The translations under genes and the position numbers were made by a program. From the NCBI RefSeq assembly GCF_900111325.1, contig NZ_FOGW01000004.1, positions 62,001 to 126,000 of the forward strand: 64,000 nt of DNA. Direction: 5' to 3'. The DNA comes from Lachnobacterium bovis (lineage in GTDB: Bacteria; Bacillota; Clostridia; Lachnospirales; Lachnospiraceae). Shown here piece after piece: positions 41,184 through 50,504 of the stretch. The notes below the pieces were generated by a model that ran no database searches, was not told the DNA's origin, and worked only from the letters and a program-made list of their open reading frames with translations. Every line of letters begins with the position of its first letter. Position 1 is the first letter of the stretch.

Positions 41184-42014
41184 TTATTTTACTGCACCAG
41201 TTATACCTTCTGCAAATTGTTTCTGTAAAACAAAGAATACAACTATAGTTGGGATTGAACAGAATAAAACTCCCATCATAAGTACTCCGTAATCTATTGT
41301 ATAACCAGCTGATAAGTTAGCAATTAACATTGGCATTGTTTGAGCGCTATTATCAAGCATTACTACTTTTGGCCACATGTATGCATTCCATGCATTCATA
41401 AAAGTAATTACAGCTGCTGCTGCATATGTTGATTTCATAATTGGCATATACATTTTGTAAAAAATCTTAAACTCACTTAAGCCGTCAATTCTAGCTGCTT
41501 CCATTATAGATGTTGGAAAATTTCTAGAATTTTGTCTAAACATCATAATCATAAATGGTGTTGAGATACTTGGTAAAATAAATGCCCAAACTGAATTCAA
41601 CAATTTCATAGTTGACATCATCTTAAATAAAGGAATCATTGTTGCAACTTGTGGAACCATCATTGCAAGTAGCAATACTGCAAACAATTTATCTTTTCCT
41701 GCATCATGATATAATTCAAATCCATAACCAGCTAAAGAACAAATTAGTAAACATAATACTGTCTGAACTATAGCATAAAAGAATGAATTTCCTAATGCTC
41801 CCCAAAGATCATTTCCTTCTAATAGTTTTGTCATATTTTCAGCAGCTTTCATACCGAATACAATTTTTCCTCTCGCAACATCTACAGTATCATTTGTGGC
41901 TGCTGTGATCATCCAGTATAAAGGAAAAACTGAAATAAAAGATACAATAATCAAAAATACATAACTAGGTATAAGTCTCATTTGAATTGAAGATATTCTT
42001 CTTTTTTTAGTCAC
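41184..42014 (-). CDS. Sugar ABC transporter permease (MalG type), transporter 1
   Basis: About 276 residues, six helices, with the EAA cytoplasmic loop at EAARIDGLSEFKIFYKMYMPIMKST that docks the ATPase. This is the second of two MalFG-like permeases in the CUT1 family of carbohydrate importers. The GTG at 42014 is chosen: GGTG precedes it by 6 bases and it overlaps the last 8 bases of the upstream permease gene, indicating coupled translation. No ATPase gene is nearby, so a shared MsmX/MalK-type ATPase is expected elsewhere. Confidence 0.9.
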   Translation of the reverse strand: MTKKRRISSIQMRLIPSYVFLIIVSFISVFPLYWMITAATNDTVDVARGKIVFGMKAAENMTKLLEGNDLWGALGNSFFYAIVQTVLCLLICSLAGYGFELYHDAGKDKLFAVLLLAMMVPQVATMIPLFKMMSTMKLLNSVWAFILPSISTPFMIMMFRQNSRNFPTSIMEAARIDGLSEFKIFYKMYMPIMKSTYAAAAVITFMNAWNAYMWPKVVMLDNSAQTMPMLIANLSAGYTIDYGVLMMGVLFCSIPTIVVFFVLQKQFAEGITGAVK

Positions 42015-42924
42015 GAGTATCACCTACTTTCAAATTAATTGCAGCTAGAACTGCTACTAAAACAAATACGAAAAATGACATTGCTGAAGCATATCCAAAG
42101 TTTGCAACGCCTTGTCCAAATGAATTGTTATATATATAATGTGACATAGTAATTGTTGTATTTGCTGGACCACCTTTTGTTAAGTTAACTGATTCATCAA
42201 ATAATTGAAGTGTACCATTTATTGACATAATAAATGTCATAATAATAGTTGGTTTCAATAATGGAACTGTAATATGCCAAAATGTTTTCCAACCATTAGC
42301 ACCATCAATTTTAGCAGCTTCATAAACTGAATATTCAATATTTTGTAAACCTGCTAAATAAAATACCATATTGTATCCTGTCCATCTCCAAATCAATGCA
42401 ATTATAATTACGACTTTTGCACTGCCTGGTGTTCCTAAGAAGTTATAATTACTATGTAATATTCCAATTTTAACTAAAATACTATTAATCAAACCTTGTG
42501 TTGCAAATAATGATTTAAAAATCAATGCATACGAAACTAATGATGTTGCACATGGTAAAAATACGCATGTTCTAAATAATCCTCTAAATTTGATATCTCT
42601 ATTATTCAATATTTGTGCTAATAAAATAGCAAAGATTAACATAATTGGTACTTCTACTATCAAATATAAAAAGGTGTTACCTACTGATCTTAAAAACAAG
42701 TCATCTGAAAACATTCTTGTGTAATTTCTAAATAATGGTTTTGACCAAACCATATCTGCGCTTGATCCTGTTTTAAACGATGTTATTAATGCCTGAAACA
42801 TTGGATAAAAGCTCATAATTGTGATAAATACTGTCGCAGGAGTTAAAAATGTCCATCCCGCTCTATGCTGTTTAGCTGTTACTGTTCTTTTTTTAACTTT
42901 TTTATTTTTTTTCCCTTTTTTCAT
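42007..42924 (-). CDS. Sugar ABC transporter permease (MalF type), transporter 1
   Basis: About 305 residues with a Lys-rich N terminus (MKKGKKNKKVKKR) and six helices; the EAA loop is EAAKIDGANGWKTFWHITVPLLKPT. The ATG at 42924 follows GAGG by 8 bases; an upstream TTG (42969) has a poorly spaced site. It is separated from the binding-protein gene by an attenuator-like hairpin (42988-43033), a common way to make more binding protein than permease. Confidence 0.9.
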   Translation of the reverse strand: MKKGKKNKKVKKRTVTAKQHRAGWTFLTPATVFITIMSFYPMFQALITSFKTGSSADMVWSKPLFRNYTRMFSDDLFLRSVGNTFLYLIVEVPIMLIFAILLAQILNNRDIKFRGLFRTCVFLPCATSLVSYALIFKSLFATQGLINSILVKIGILHSNYNFLGTPGSAKVVIIIALIWRWTGYNMVFYLAGLQNIEYSVYEAAKIDGANGWKTFWHITVPLLKPTIIMTFIMSINGTLQLFDESVNLTKGGPANTTITMSHYIYNNSFGQGVANFGYASAMSFFVFVLVAVLAAINLKVGDTRD

Positions 42925-42977
42925 CGATTTAGCCTCTACAAAATCTGTACTTAATGTCTTGCTACTCAAATCTCCTG

Positions 42978-43033
42978 CCCCCTTTTTAAAAAAGGGGAAT
43001 TGTCTTTATGATACCTCTTTACAACAATTCCCC
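42978..43033 (-). terminator. Hairpin terminator with a competing anti-hairpin between binding protein and permeases
   Basis: On the minus strand GGGGAATTGT pairs with ACAATTCCCC (42994-43033) followed by six T. The CCCCTTTTT that ends it can instead pair with AAAAAGGGG just downstream (42978-42997). The two folds exclude each other. Confidence 0.75.
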
Positions 43034-43057
43034 TAAATTAACACTCTTAGATTCTAA

Positions 43058-44401
43058 CTATTTTTCCATAGCAAACTTAACTTGTTTTTCAGCATCTTTT
43101 AATGCTGCATCTGTTTTTGTACCATTAATAATATTCTGAATTGCTGCTGCTACTTGTTCTCTACATACATAATGAAAATCGCTTTGTTCTACAACTTTTA
43201 CATGTGTACCCATTTCTACAATCTTTGAATAGATTGCCTGATCACCAAAGTATTTAACACCTTTGTTATATACATCAGATTTACCAGCTGAGATACATGT
43301 TGTGATAACACCACCATCTTCAAGTGCTTTATCATATGTTTCCTGTTTTCCTTCGCCGCCACCAAATGTATATGCTAAGAAATCTTTAGCTAAATCTTGT
43401 TTACGACAGTTGCTTGTAATGTATAATGATGATCCACCGTTTGAAGCATATCCTTCTTCACCATTTAATGTTGGCATTGATGTAATTTCCCATTTGCCTT
43501 CATTTTTCTTAACTTGTTTAATTGTTGGAATAATCCAGTTACCATTCATAACACCTGCAACCATGTCACCAATGATTGTTTGATCTGTGTAATCAGACCA
43601 GTCATTTGCAAGATATAATACATCTTTTTGCTTCATTTCTACTATTTTATCGATGATTTTCTTAAGTGTTTCATTTTTTGTTAAATTAACTTTTCCGTCC
43701 TTAAATTGTGAAACCCCTTCTGCTTGAAGCATCATATATGGTAAATCATTTCCTGCGCCGTCCATAGAGAGTAAATATTTACCTGTTTTTTTATGTACTT
43801 TTTGGCCAATTTCAATAAACTTATCCCAAGTTACGCCTGTTAAGTCATCAATCGTATATCCACATTCTTTTAATAAATCAGTTCTGTAAGCACATACTAC
43901 TGTTCCATTATCAACTGGAACTCCGTAATGTTTATTTTTGATTGTAGAATATGAAAGTTTTTCTTGTCCAAAATCAGCCCATTGTACGTCTGATTTTTCA
44001 AGATCTACCCAAGCTTTTGGATAATCTGTTACATATTTTTGGAAATAATGATCTTGGAATAAAACTATATCTGGTAATGTTGTAAAATCACCTGCTGATC
44101 CTGCTGTTGTAATAGCAGTTTCAACATCTGATGATTGTGACTGTTCAATGATGTTTAATTTAAATTTAGGATTCTTTTTCTGATATGCTTTCTCTGCAGC
44201 TTTTAATGCAGGAATATTAAAGTTTTTATCCCATGCATATACAGATAAAGTATTTTTATCTTCCTTTGTTACATCTACTTTTGTTACCTTTTTACTATCT
44301 TTTTTTGTTGAGCCTTTAGCATCTCCAGAACTACAAGCTGCTAGAGATGAAGCAACCATGGCTCCTGTTAAAATCACTGACATAACTTTTCTTTTTTTCA
44401 T
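43058..44401 (-). CDS. Sugar-binding lipoprotein of ABC transporter 1
   Basis: A 447-residue extracellular solute-binding protein with a lipoprotein signal peptide (MKKRKVMSVILTG, lipobox LAAC, Cys23 acylated). The mature part fits the family 1 sugar-binding fold (for example KLSVYAWDKNFN-like start and an NGNWIIPTIK core). The ATG at 44401 follows GGAGG with 9 bases spacing. It is the first gene of the unit and has a cre-like site upstream. The sugar cannot be told; an oligosaccharide is likely. Confidence 0.9.
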   Translation of the reverse strand: MKKRKVMSVILTGAMVASSLAACSSGDAKGSTKKDSKKVTKVDVTKEDKNTLSVYAWDKNFNIPALKAAEKAYQKKNPKFKLNIIEQSQSSDVETAITTAGSAGDFTTLPDIVLFQDHYFQKYVTDYPKAWVDLEKSDVQWADFGQEKLSYSTIKNKHYGVPVDNGTVVCAYRTDLLKECGYTIDDLTGVTWDKFIEIGQKVHKKTGKYLLSMDGAGNDLPYMMLQAEGVSQFKDGKVNLTKNETLKKIIDKIVEMKQKDVLYLANDWSDYTDQTIIGDMVAGVMNGNWIIPTIKQVKKNEGKWEITSMPTLNGEEGYASNGGSSLYITSNCRKQDLAKDFLAYTFGGGEGKQETYDKALEDGGVITTCISAGKSDVYNKGVKYFGDQAIYSKIVEMGTHVKVVEQSDFHYVCREQVAAAIQNIINGTKTDAALKDAEKQVKFAMEK

Positions 44402-44508
44402 ATAAGTTCTTCCTCCATTCCCCTTTGTTTTCGCTTTTTGTGATATTGACGAAAACACTGCTTTTTTTCCTTTTCTTTATAGTTATTTTAACAGTAATAT
44501 TTAACATA

Positions 44509-44524
44509 ATGTAACCGTTTACAT
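44509..44524 (-). promoter_or_regulatory. CcpA cre-like operator of transporter 1
   Basis: The minus strand reads ATGTAAACGGTTACAT, which fits the cre consensus WTGNAARCGNWWWCAW at all 16 positions. It lies about 110 bases upstream of the binding-protein start. A local LacI-type repressor site is the alternative. Confidence 0.7.
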
Positions 44525-44554
44525 ACAAAAAAAGTGCAATTTCAACTATATACT

Positions 44555-46846
44555 TTATTTTCTGTTTATAATTCGCCTACTATTTAAGTAAGTTACAACA
44601 AAATAAGCAACATAAATTGCGATTATACATACAAAAGCAACAAAAACTGTAACAGCATTTAATTTTGCATCGGAAAATAATAATATTTTTTCTGTAAATT
44701 GTAATCCAAAAATACAATGAACTAACGCTACAGCTAATGGAATCATAAAAAATATAACCCCTTGTTTAAATAATGATTTATTTATCATTTTTTCATCAGC
44801 ACCTATTTTACGTATAACTTCATATTTCTCAATACTATCAACATTATTGGTTAATTCCTTTAATGCTAAAAGCGCAACGCACACTATTAAGCAACCTCCA
44901 CCTAAATATAAACCTGTAAATACTGTAATTGCACCAACGCCAACTGAAGCATCAATCATTTCACTTTTAGATCCTATAATTTCAATTTTTCCAACATAAT
45001 CTTTTGAGTTTACAATATCATGTTTAATATTTTTATCAACTTGTCTTCTTACGTTGCTTGATTTTGCTTTATAGTTTCCAATAAGTACCTCATAATTTGC
45101 CATTCCTCTATTTTGAATAACTTCATAACCAGGATTATCTGAACTAGATAGTTTATCATAATAATTTGTTTTTTCATCTAATGTTTTCATGCTATTAATT
45201 TTTGTTATTGATTGTTCCATATAATCATAGTATCTTTTTGATAAAATGTTATACATCTTATTGTACATTTCATCTGTAACAACTATTGAAGCACATGCAT
45301 TCATGCCACTATTATCAACTGATAATGTAGCCTTTTTTATTTTTTTGTATTTAGGAACGATATCAATTCCACAAATATTAATATCTGTTAGCTTAATTTC
45401 ATCTTCCACTATATTCTGAAGTGTATCAAGCTCACAATTATAATAAACTGCATATTCATTTTCTTTTAAAGAAACTGTATTTTTTTTAGATATCATAGCA
45501 ATTTTATTAAAATCACTTTGTTTGTATATTCTATTAAAAATCGGAAAACTGTATTTAGGACTCTTAACTCCGCCTGCTTCATTGGCTGTAAATTGGCTTA
45601 TGTTCTTTGTTTCCTTTTGTAATGGATTTTTTTCTCCGTACCATATCATTGGTTTTATAACGGTATAATCTTTAAAGTTCGCTAAATATGTTCCATCTAA
45701 TTTATTTAAAGCTTTTTTTAACTTCATTCTATTTAAAGAAATATCTTTTAATTTTTCCTTATCTTGTTTTTCATAACCAAGAGCTCTATCCATAGTTTCA
45801 TTTAAAACCTGATAATTTTTTTGACAAACCGTTTTTTGTATTTCAACATCGTATGGGATGCTCTTTTTTGTTTTATTAGTTAAATCCTCTTTTATGGAAA
45901 AACCAGCAGCACAAATACATAATGTTACAAATAATAAAATACAAATAATCGACATTGCAATTACATTAGTATTAATTTGATATCCTAACTGTCTATATGT
46001 AAAAATATTCAATTCTTTATAATAAACTTTTGATTTATACCTCAATATTCTTAGCGCAAAACCTGATACTGACCAAAAGAATAACAACGTTCCTAAGCAT
46101 CCTAAAATAATTGCCATAAGTAACTTGAGCTGCATATTCGTTGTAATACTATCTGTAAAACAATCAACTAATGCCAAATGATATGCTGCTGCCAAAACAA
46201 CAATTGATAGGATAAACACTATAACACTTGGCCAAATACGTCGTATTTTTATGCTTTCCATTTTACGATTTGCATATAACAAATCAATTAATTTATATCT
46301 TCCAACCTGAAACATATGAAAAATAATATCAACTACAAATATTATTCCAAAGCATACTATTGTTTTTATAATTGCCTTTCCAGAAATTACAAAATAAAAT
46401 CTTCTCATATCTGCTTCAAATAAGTTTGCAACTAGCCCACTTACAAAATATGATCCACAAATTCCAATTATTAATCCAACACCAAGTGAGAATAATCCTA
46501 TTAAAAAGTTTTCTCCTAGCAATATATAAGAAACTTGTTTTTTACTCATTCCTAATGTTAAGTAAATTCCAAATTCATTTTTTCTTCTTTTTATTAAAAA
46601 TCTACTTGCATATATTATTAAACATCCAAATATAATAGATATAATATAACTAATTATATTTATTACCTGTACAGCTATTTCCACTAGATCGTTTTGATCT
46701 TTTTTCATAGAAACAATAACTGATTGTGACTCAATGGAATTAAACAAATAAAACATTGCAACACCTAATGCTAATGTTATAAAGTAAACTGCATAATCCT
46801 TTATTCCAGCCTTTATGTTCTTATAGGAAAGTTTAAATAACATCAT
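44555..46846 (-). CDS. bceB: BceB-type ABC transporter permease
   Basis: A 763-residue permease with ten predicted helices and a large extracytoplasmic domain between helices 7 and 8 (about 310-640), the mark of BceB-type peptide-sensing exporters. The first helices include LSYKNIKAGIKDYAVYF, and the FtsX-like C-terminal helices are present. BceAB frees or detoxifies cell-wall peptides such as bacitracin and tells the kinase about the load. It overlaps the end of the ATPase gene by 14 bases. The peptide recognised is unknown. Confidence 0.9.
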   Translation of the reverse strand: MMLFKLSYKNIKAGIKDYAVYFITLALGVAMFYLFNSIESQSVIVSMKKDQNDLVEIAVQVINIISYIISIIFGCLIIYASRFLIKRRKNEFGIYLTLGMSKKQVSYILLGENFLIGLFSLGVGLIIGICGSYFVSGLVANLFEADMRRFYFVISGKAIIKTIVCFGIIFVVDIIFHMFQVGRYKLIDLLYANRKMESIKIRRIWPSVIVFILSIVVLAAAYHLALVDCFTDSITTNMQLKLLMAIILGCLGTLLFFWSVSGFALRILRYKSKVYYKELNIFTYRQLGYQINTNVIAMSIICILLFVTLCICAAGFSIKEDLTNKTKKSIPYDVEIQKTVCQKNYQVLNETMDRALGYEKQDKEKLKDISLNRMKLKKALNKLDGTYLANFKDYTVIKPMIWYGEKNPLQKETKNISQFTANEAGGVKSPKYSFPIFNRIYKQSDFNKIAMISKKNTVSLKENEYAVYYNCELDTLQNIVEDEIKLTDINICGIDIVPKYKKIKKATLSVDNSGMNACASIVVTDEMYNKMYNILSKRYYDYMEQSITKINSMKTLDEKTNYYDKLSSSDNPGYEVIQNRGMANYEVLIGNYKAKSSNVRRQVDKNIKHDIVNSKDYVGKIEIIGSKSEMIDASVGVGAITVFTGLYLGGGCLIVCVALLALKELTNNVDSIEKYEVIRKIGADEKMINKSLFKQGVIFFMIPLAVALVHCIFGLQFTEKILLFSDAKLNAVTVFVAFVCIIAIYVAYFVVTYLNSRRIINRK

Positions 46847-47600
46847 TTACATCTCCTCCTAACAATGCAATTACATCAATTATCTTATTAAAAAATACGC
46901 TTCTTTTATCTTCTCCTCTATTAAGCTCATGAAAAATTTCGCCATCTTTTATAAAAATAACTCTATTTGCATAGCTAGCACTAAATGCATCATGTGTTAC
47001 CATTAAGATAGTAGCTTCATTTTTTTCATTTAACTCTCTAAATTGACTTAATAACATTGCTGCAGACTTTGAATCAAGTGCTCCAGTTGGTTCGTCTGCA
47101 AGGATTAATGAAGGTTTATTTATTATTGCTCTTGCTGCTGCCACTCTTTGTTTTTGTCCTCCAGATATTTGATATGGATATTTATTAAGTATATTCTCTA
47201 TTCCAAGCATCCTTGAAATTTCGCAAACTTTTTCTTTTATTAAATGTGGGTTTTCTTTTTTTATAGAAAGAGCTAATGCTATATTTTCATACGCTGTTAA
47301 TGTATCTAATAAATTAAAATCCTGAAAAACGAATCCTAATTCGTCTCTTCTAAATTTATTTAATTTATTTCCTTTGAGCTTAGTTATTTCTGTTCCATTT
47401 ACCACAATGCTTCCGGCTGTTACCTTATCGATTGTAGAAATCAAATTAAGTAAAGTGGTTTTTCCACTACCAGATGAACCCATTATAGCCACAAATTCTT
47501 TCTTTTGTACTTCAAATGAAATATCTGATATAGCCTTTGTTAAACATGTTTTGTTTCCATAATATTTTTTTATGTGATCGATTTTTAATACTGTTCCCAT
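46833..47600 (-). CDS. bceA: BceA-type ABC transporter ATPase
   Basis: A 255-residue ATPase with Walker A GSSGSGKT (41-48), signature SGGQKQR, Walker B LILADEPTG and the H-loop VTHDA. This is the Peptide-7 exporter (BceA/MacB-like) subfamily. It pairs with the overlapping permease. AAAGGA precedes the start. The 127-base gap to the kinase gene contains a promoter and direct repeats for the response regulator. Confidence 0.93.
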   Translation of the reverse strand: MGTVLKIDHIKKYYGNKTCLTKAISDISFEVQKKEFVAIMGSSGSGKTTLLNLISTIDKVTAGSIVVNGTEITKLKGNKLNKFRRDELGFVFQDFNLLDTLTAYENIALALSIKKENPHLIKEKVCEISRMLGIENILNKYPYQISGGQKQRVAAARAIINKPSLILADEPTGALDSKSAAMLLSQFRELNEKNEATILMVTHDAFSASYANRVIFIKDGEIFHELNRGEDKRSVFFNKIIDVIALLGGDVNDVI

Positions 47601-47711
47601 ATTAATCCTTTCTCCAATAAAAATTGGTATACATTTTATTTTTTTGCCTTTTATTTAGTACTTCAACTTACATGTTTATAATAAGCTATACAAAATCATT
47701 TGTCGTAATTT

Positions 47712-47731
47712 TAATCTTACATAATCTTACA
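47712..47731 (-). repeat. Two 10-bp direct repeats (TGTAAGATTA), candidate BceR box
   Basis: Read on the minus strand TGTAAGATTA occurs twice in a row (47722-47731 and 47712-47721). OmpR-type regulators commonly bind paired repeats spaced about one turn apart just upstream of the -35. A weak promoter (ACGACA-17-TATTAT) follows, facing bceAB. Confidence 0.65.
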
Positions 47732-48800
47732 AATCTGTAATGTTAACAATATGATTTTTTCCAAAAACAAGTCTAACCCTTGTAAATTCGTGCTTTTTTG
47801 ATTCTATTTCTATTTTATGTCCTAACGCATCCATTAGTTTTTTTACTATATAAAGCCCTATTCCTGTTGATTTATTAAATACCCTACCATTTTCTCCTGT
47901 GAAACATTTATTGAATACTTTTGGTAAATCCTTACTATCAATACCTATTCCATTATCTTCTATGTCAAGTCTCACATAATCTTTTTCATCCTTTGCAACT
48001 ATTTTTATGTATGACTCCTTCTTCTTGACATCTGAATATTTAATACAATTATTTACTATTTGATTTACGATAAATATAAGCCACTTTTTATCAGTTATGA
48101 CACTTATATTATCAACATTAACATCAAATATTATATCTTTTTCTAATAAATCATCCTTATTGTTTAATGCAACCGTTTTAATAATATCTTTTAAATTACA
48201 TTTTCCAAATAAGTAATCACTTTTTGTATTTTCTGAACGAGTGTAATATAAAATCTGTTCAAGAAACGTATCTATTTTTTTAAGCTGTATACTTATCTTT
48301 TTATAATTTTCTAGAGATATTTCTTCTATTTCATTACAATTTTCTATGTTTTTTAGCTTATTCTTGCTATTTTTACACATTATAACTATACTAGCTACTG
48401 GAATTTTTACTTCATGAACCCACATTTCGATAAACTCTTTATACTCTTTTACCCGTCTCTCATAAGCACTGACGTTATCACACATAGATTTGTCAATTTC
48501 ATAAAGCCATTCATTAAACATTTTTCCTTCTAAATAATCCGTATCTTCAATCATTTCTGTGACAAGATATTTTTCATCTAAATTAGATAGGACTTCATTT
48601 ATTTGAGTATAATATTTTTTCTTTTTAATATATGATAAAAATAATACTATAACCTCCTGAAAGAAAAATATGATTACTAATGTTTCTATATAATCTGTTC
48701 TTGCTCCATAGGCTAAACCAAAAATCACAAAACTAGCTAAAGATATAAATTTTATAAAAATAATTAGACTCTTACTTTTTAAATATTTTCTCAATGTCAT
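47727..48800 (-). CDS. bceS: BceS-type sensor histidine kinase
   Basis: A 357-residue kinase with two N-terminal helices (about 12-31 and 38-58) and almost no extracellular loop, as in intramembrane-sensing BceS kinases. The phospho-accepting His129 lies in FIEMWVHEVKIPVAS, followed by the N box VNQIVNNCIKYS and the G1 region IEDNGIGI. Its input is the BceAB transporter rather than the peptide itself. The start overlaps the regulator stop by 4 bases (ATGA), so the two are co-translated. Confidence 0.93.
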   Translation of the reverse strand: MTLRKYLKSKSLIIFIKFISLASFVIFGLAYGARTDYIETLVIIFFFQEVIVLFLSYIKKKKYYTQINEVLSNLDEKYLVTEMIEDTDYLEGKMFNEWLYEIDKSMCDNVSAYERRVKEYKEFIEMWVHEVKIPVASIVIMCKNSKNKLKNIENCNEIEEISLENYKKISIQLKKIDTFLEQILYYTRSENTKSDYLFGKCNLKDIIKTVALNNKDDLLEKDIIFDVNVDNISVITDKKWLIFIVNQIVNNCIKYSDVKKKESYIKIVAKDEKDYVRLDIEDNGIGIDSKDLPKVFNKCFTGENGRVFNKSTGIGLYIVKKLMDALGHKIEIESKKHEFTRVRLVFGKNHIVNITDL

Positions 48801-49465
48801 TTTAAAATATACCCCTGTTTTTTTCTTGTTTCTATTACATCTGAGTAACCATAACTATCAAGTTTACTCCTAAGTCGACTAATGTTAACCGTCAATGCAT
48901 TATCATTTATATATTCATCATTGTCCCATAAACTATTCATTATATATTCCCTTGAAACAATTGATCCTTTTTTTTCAACTAAACACATAAAAATAATCAT
49001 TTCATTTTTTGTAAGGACAATTTCTTTTTCTTCATTGTAAAGAATACTTTTTGCCAACTCTATTTTTAAATCCCTATATTGAAGTTCATTTTTTAAATTT
49101 TCCTTATCATTTCTTTTTAAAACAGCTGAAATATGCAACAATAACAATGTTGGGTTATAAGGTTTAGTCACATAATCATCAGCTCCATAGCTTAACGATA
49201 AAACTTCATCTAACTCACTCGTTCTACTTGTTACCATAATGACTGGTATGTCTGTTTTTTTTCGTAATTGCTTTAATATTAACTCTCCATTTGTCACAGG
49301 AAGATTAATATCTAATAAAACTAGATTTGCATTTTGTGCTATAATTTCTTCTACAACATTTTCAAATTTTTCTATAATGTACGTATTATACCCTGATGTC
49401 TGAAGCAAAATTGCTAATTCCTGTCTTAAAGATACGTCATCTTCAACTATAATAATTTTTTTCAT
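48797..49465 (-). CDS. bceR: BceR-type response regulator
   Basis: A 222-residue OmpR-family regulator. Receiver domain residues are EDD near the N terminus, phosphorylated Asp52 (LVLLDINLP) and Lys in TKPYNP. The C-terminal winged helix shows LTKNEMIIFMCLVEKKGSIV and NVNISRLRSKLDS-type motifs. It heads the bceRS-bceAB set, with GGAG before the start. Its likely target is the repeat pair at 47712-47731. Confidence 0.94.
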   Translation of the reverse strand: MKKIIIVEDDVSLRQELAILLQTSGYNTYIIEKFENVVEEIIAQNANLVLLDINLPVTNGELILKQLRKKTDIPVIMVTSRTSELDEVLSLSYGADDYVTKPYNPTLLLLHISAVLKRNDKENLKNELQYRDLKIELAKSILYNEEKEIVLTKNEMIIFMCLVEKKGSIVSREYIMNSLWDNDEYINDNALTVNISRLRSKLDSYGYSDVIETRKKQGYILK

Positions 49466-49547
49466 GTGTTCTCCATTCTTCTTCGTAATAATTTTATGTC
49501 TTTAAACTATTATGATTCTATCATATTTTATATTTTTTTACAGTAAT

Positions 49548-49593
49548 AAAAACGCCGCCCTCGCACCATATTTCTGCGAGAGCGACGCTTTTT
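49548..49593 (-). terminator. Terminator of sugar transporter 2
   Basis: On the minus strand AAAAAGCGTCGCTCTCGCA pairs with TGCGAGGGCGGCGTTTTT (mostly, with G-U pairs) and ends in T residues. Confidence 0.85.
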
Positions 49594-49628
49594 CGTTTAT
49601 CACTCTGTAAAATAAAAACCGTATACTA

Positions 49629-50486
49629 TTATTCCTTTACACCACCTAATGCAACACCTGCAACAATGTATTTCGAAAGGAGGATGTAGACTATAATAAT
49701 TGGAACAATTGCTAACATAATCAGCATATACACTTTACCCATATCAAATTTCAAGAAATCCGCACCTCTTAACGAAGCAATTAAAATTGGAAGTGTTTTT
49801 AATTCCTTTCTATCGATAACAAGCGCTGGCATGAAGTAATTATTCCACGAACTTACAAACACGAATATTGCCTGAACTGCAAGTGCTGGTTTCAAAATAG
49901 GCATTACAACTCTGTTAAATGTCTTAAATTCTGAACACCCATCTATTCTTGCCGCTTCAACTAACTCCATTGGAAGTGATGACTGCATGTAACTATACAT
50001 GAAGTAGAACACCGCTGGAGCCGCAATTGATGGAACAATAAGTGGTAATAAGTTATCTTTCATAAATGGTATACTTTTTACCAATCTTAAAAATCCTAAT
50101 GCAGAAACCTGTGTTGGCATTACTAATATAAGTAATATAAATACAAATGCTGGTTTCTTTAATTTAAAATCATATGCATATAAACCATATGCGGTTAATG
50201 CTGAAAAATAAACTGCTAAAGCTGCCGAACAAGCCGAAATTACAAATGAGTTTTTGATACCAGATACAATTGGTACATTGGCATCATTTAATACATTATT
50301 AAAGTTTTTCATAAAAGCTTTTCCCGGTACAGCCGAAAAACCTTGTTGTATCTGTGCATGGTTTCTTGTTGAGTTAATAATTAAAATGTAAAAGAAGAAC
50401 AAACATAGGAAAGCTAGTATAATTAATACTATATATGCAATTAATTTTCTAAGTCCGCCTGCTTTTAATCCATTTTTGCTATTCAT
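49629..50486 (-). CDS. Sugar ABC transporter permease (MalG type), transporter 2
   Basis: 285 residues, six helices, EAA loop EAARIDGCSEFKTFNRVVMPILKPA. It is the last gene of lacI-SBP-MalF-MalG and ends at the terminator (49548-49593). AAGGAG precedes the start by 9 bases. By its position beside cellobiose phosphorylase it probably imports cello-oligosaccharides. Again no ATPase gene lies in the unit. Confidence 0.9.
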   Translation of the reverse strand: MNSKNGLKAGGLRKLIAYIVLIILAFLCLFFFYILIINSTRNHAQIQQGFSAVPGKAFMKNFNNVLNDANVPIVSGIKNSFVISACSAALAVYFSALTAYGLYAYDFKLKKPAFVFILLILVMPTQVSALGFLRLVKSIPFMKDNLLPLIVPSIAAPAVFYFMYSYMQSSLPMELVEAARIDGCSEFKTFNRVVMPILKPALAVQAIFVFVSSWNNYFMPALVIDRKELKTLPILIASLRGADFLKFDMGKVYMLIMLAIVPIIIVYILLSKYIVAGVALGGVKE

Positions 50487-50504
50487 ATTAATTGGTCTCC
50501 TTCC

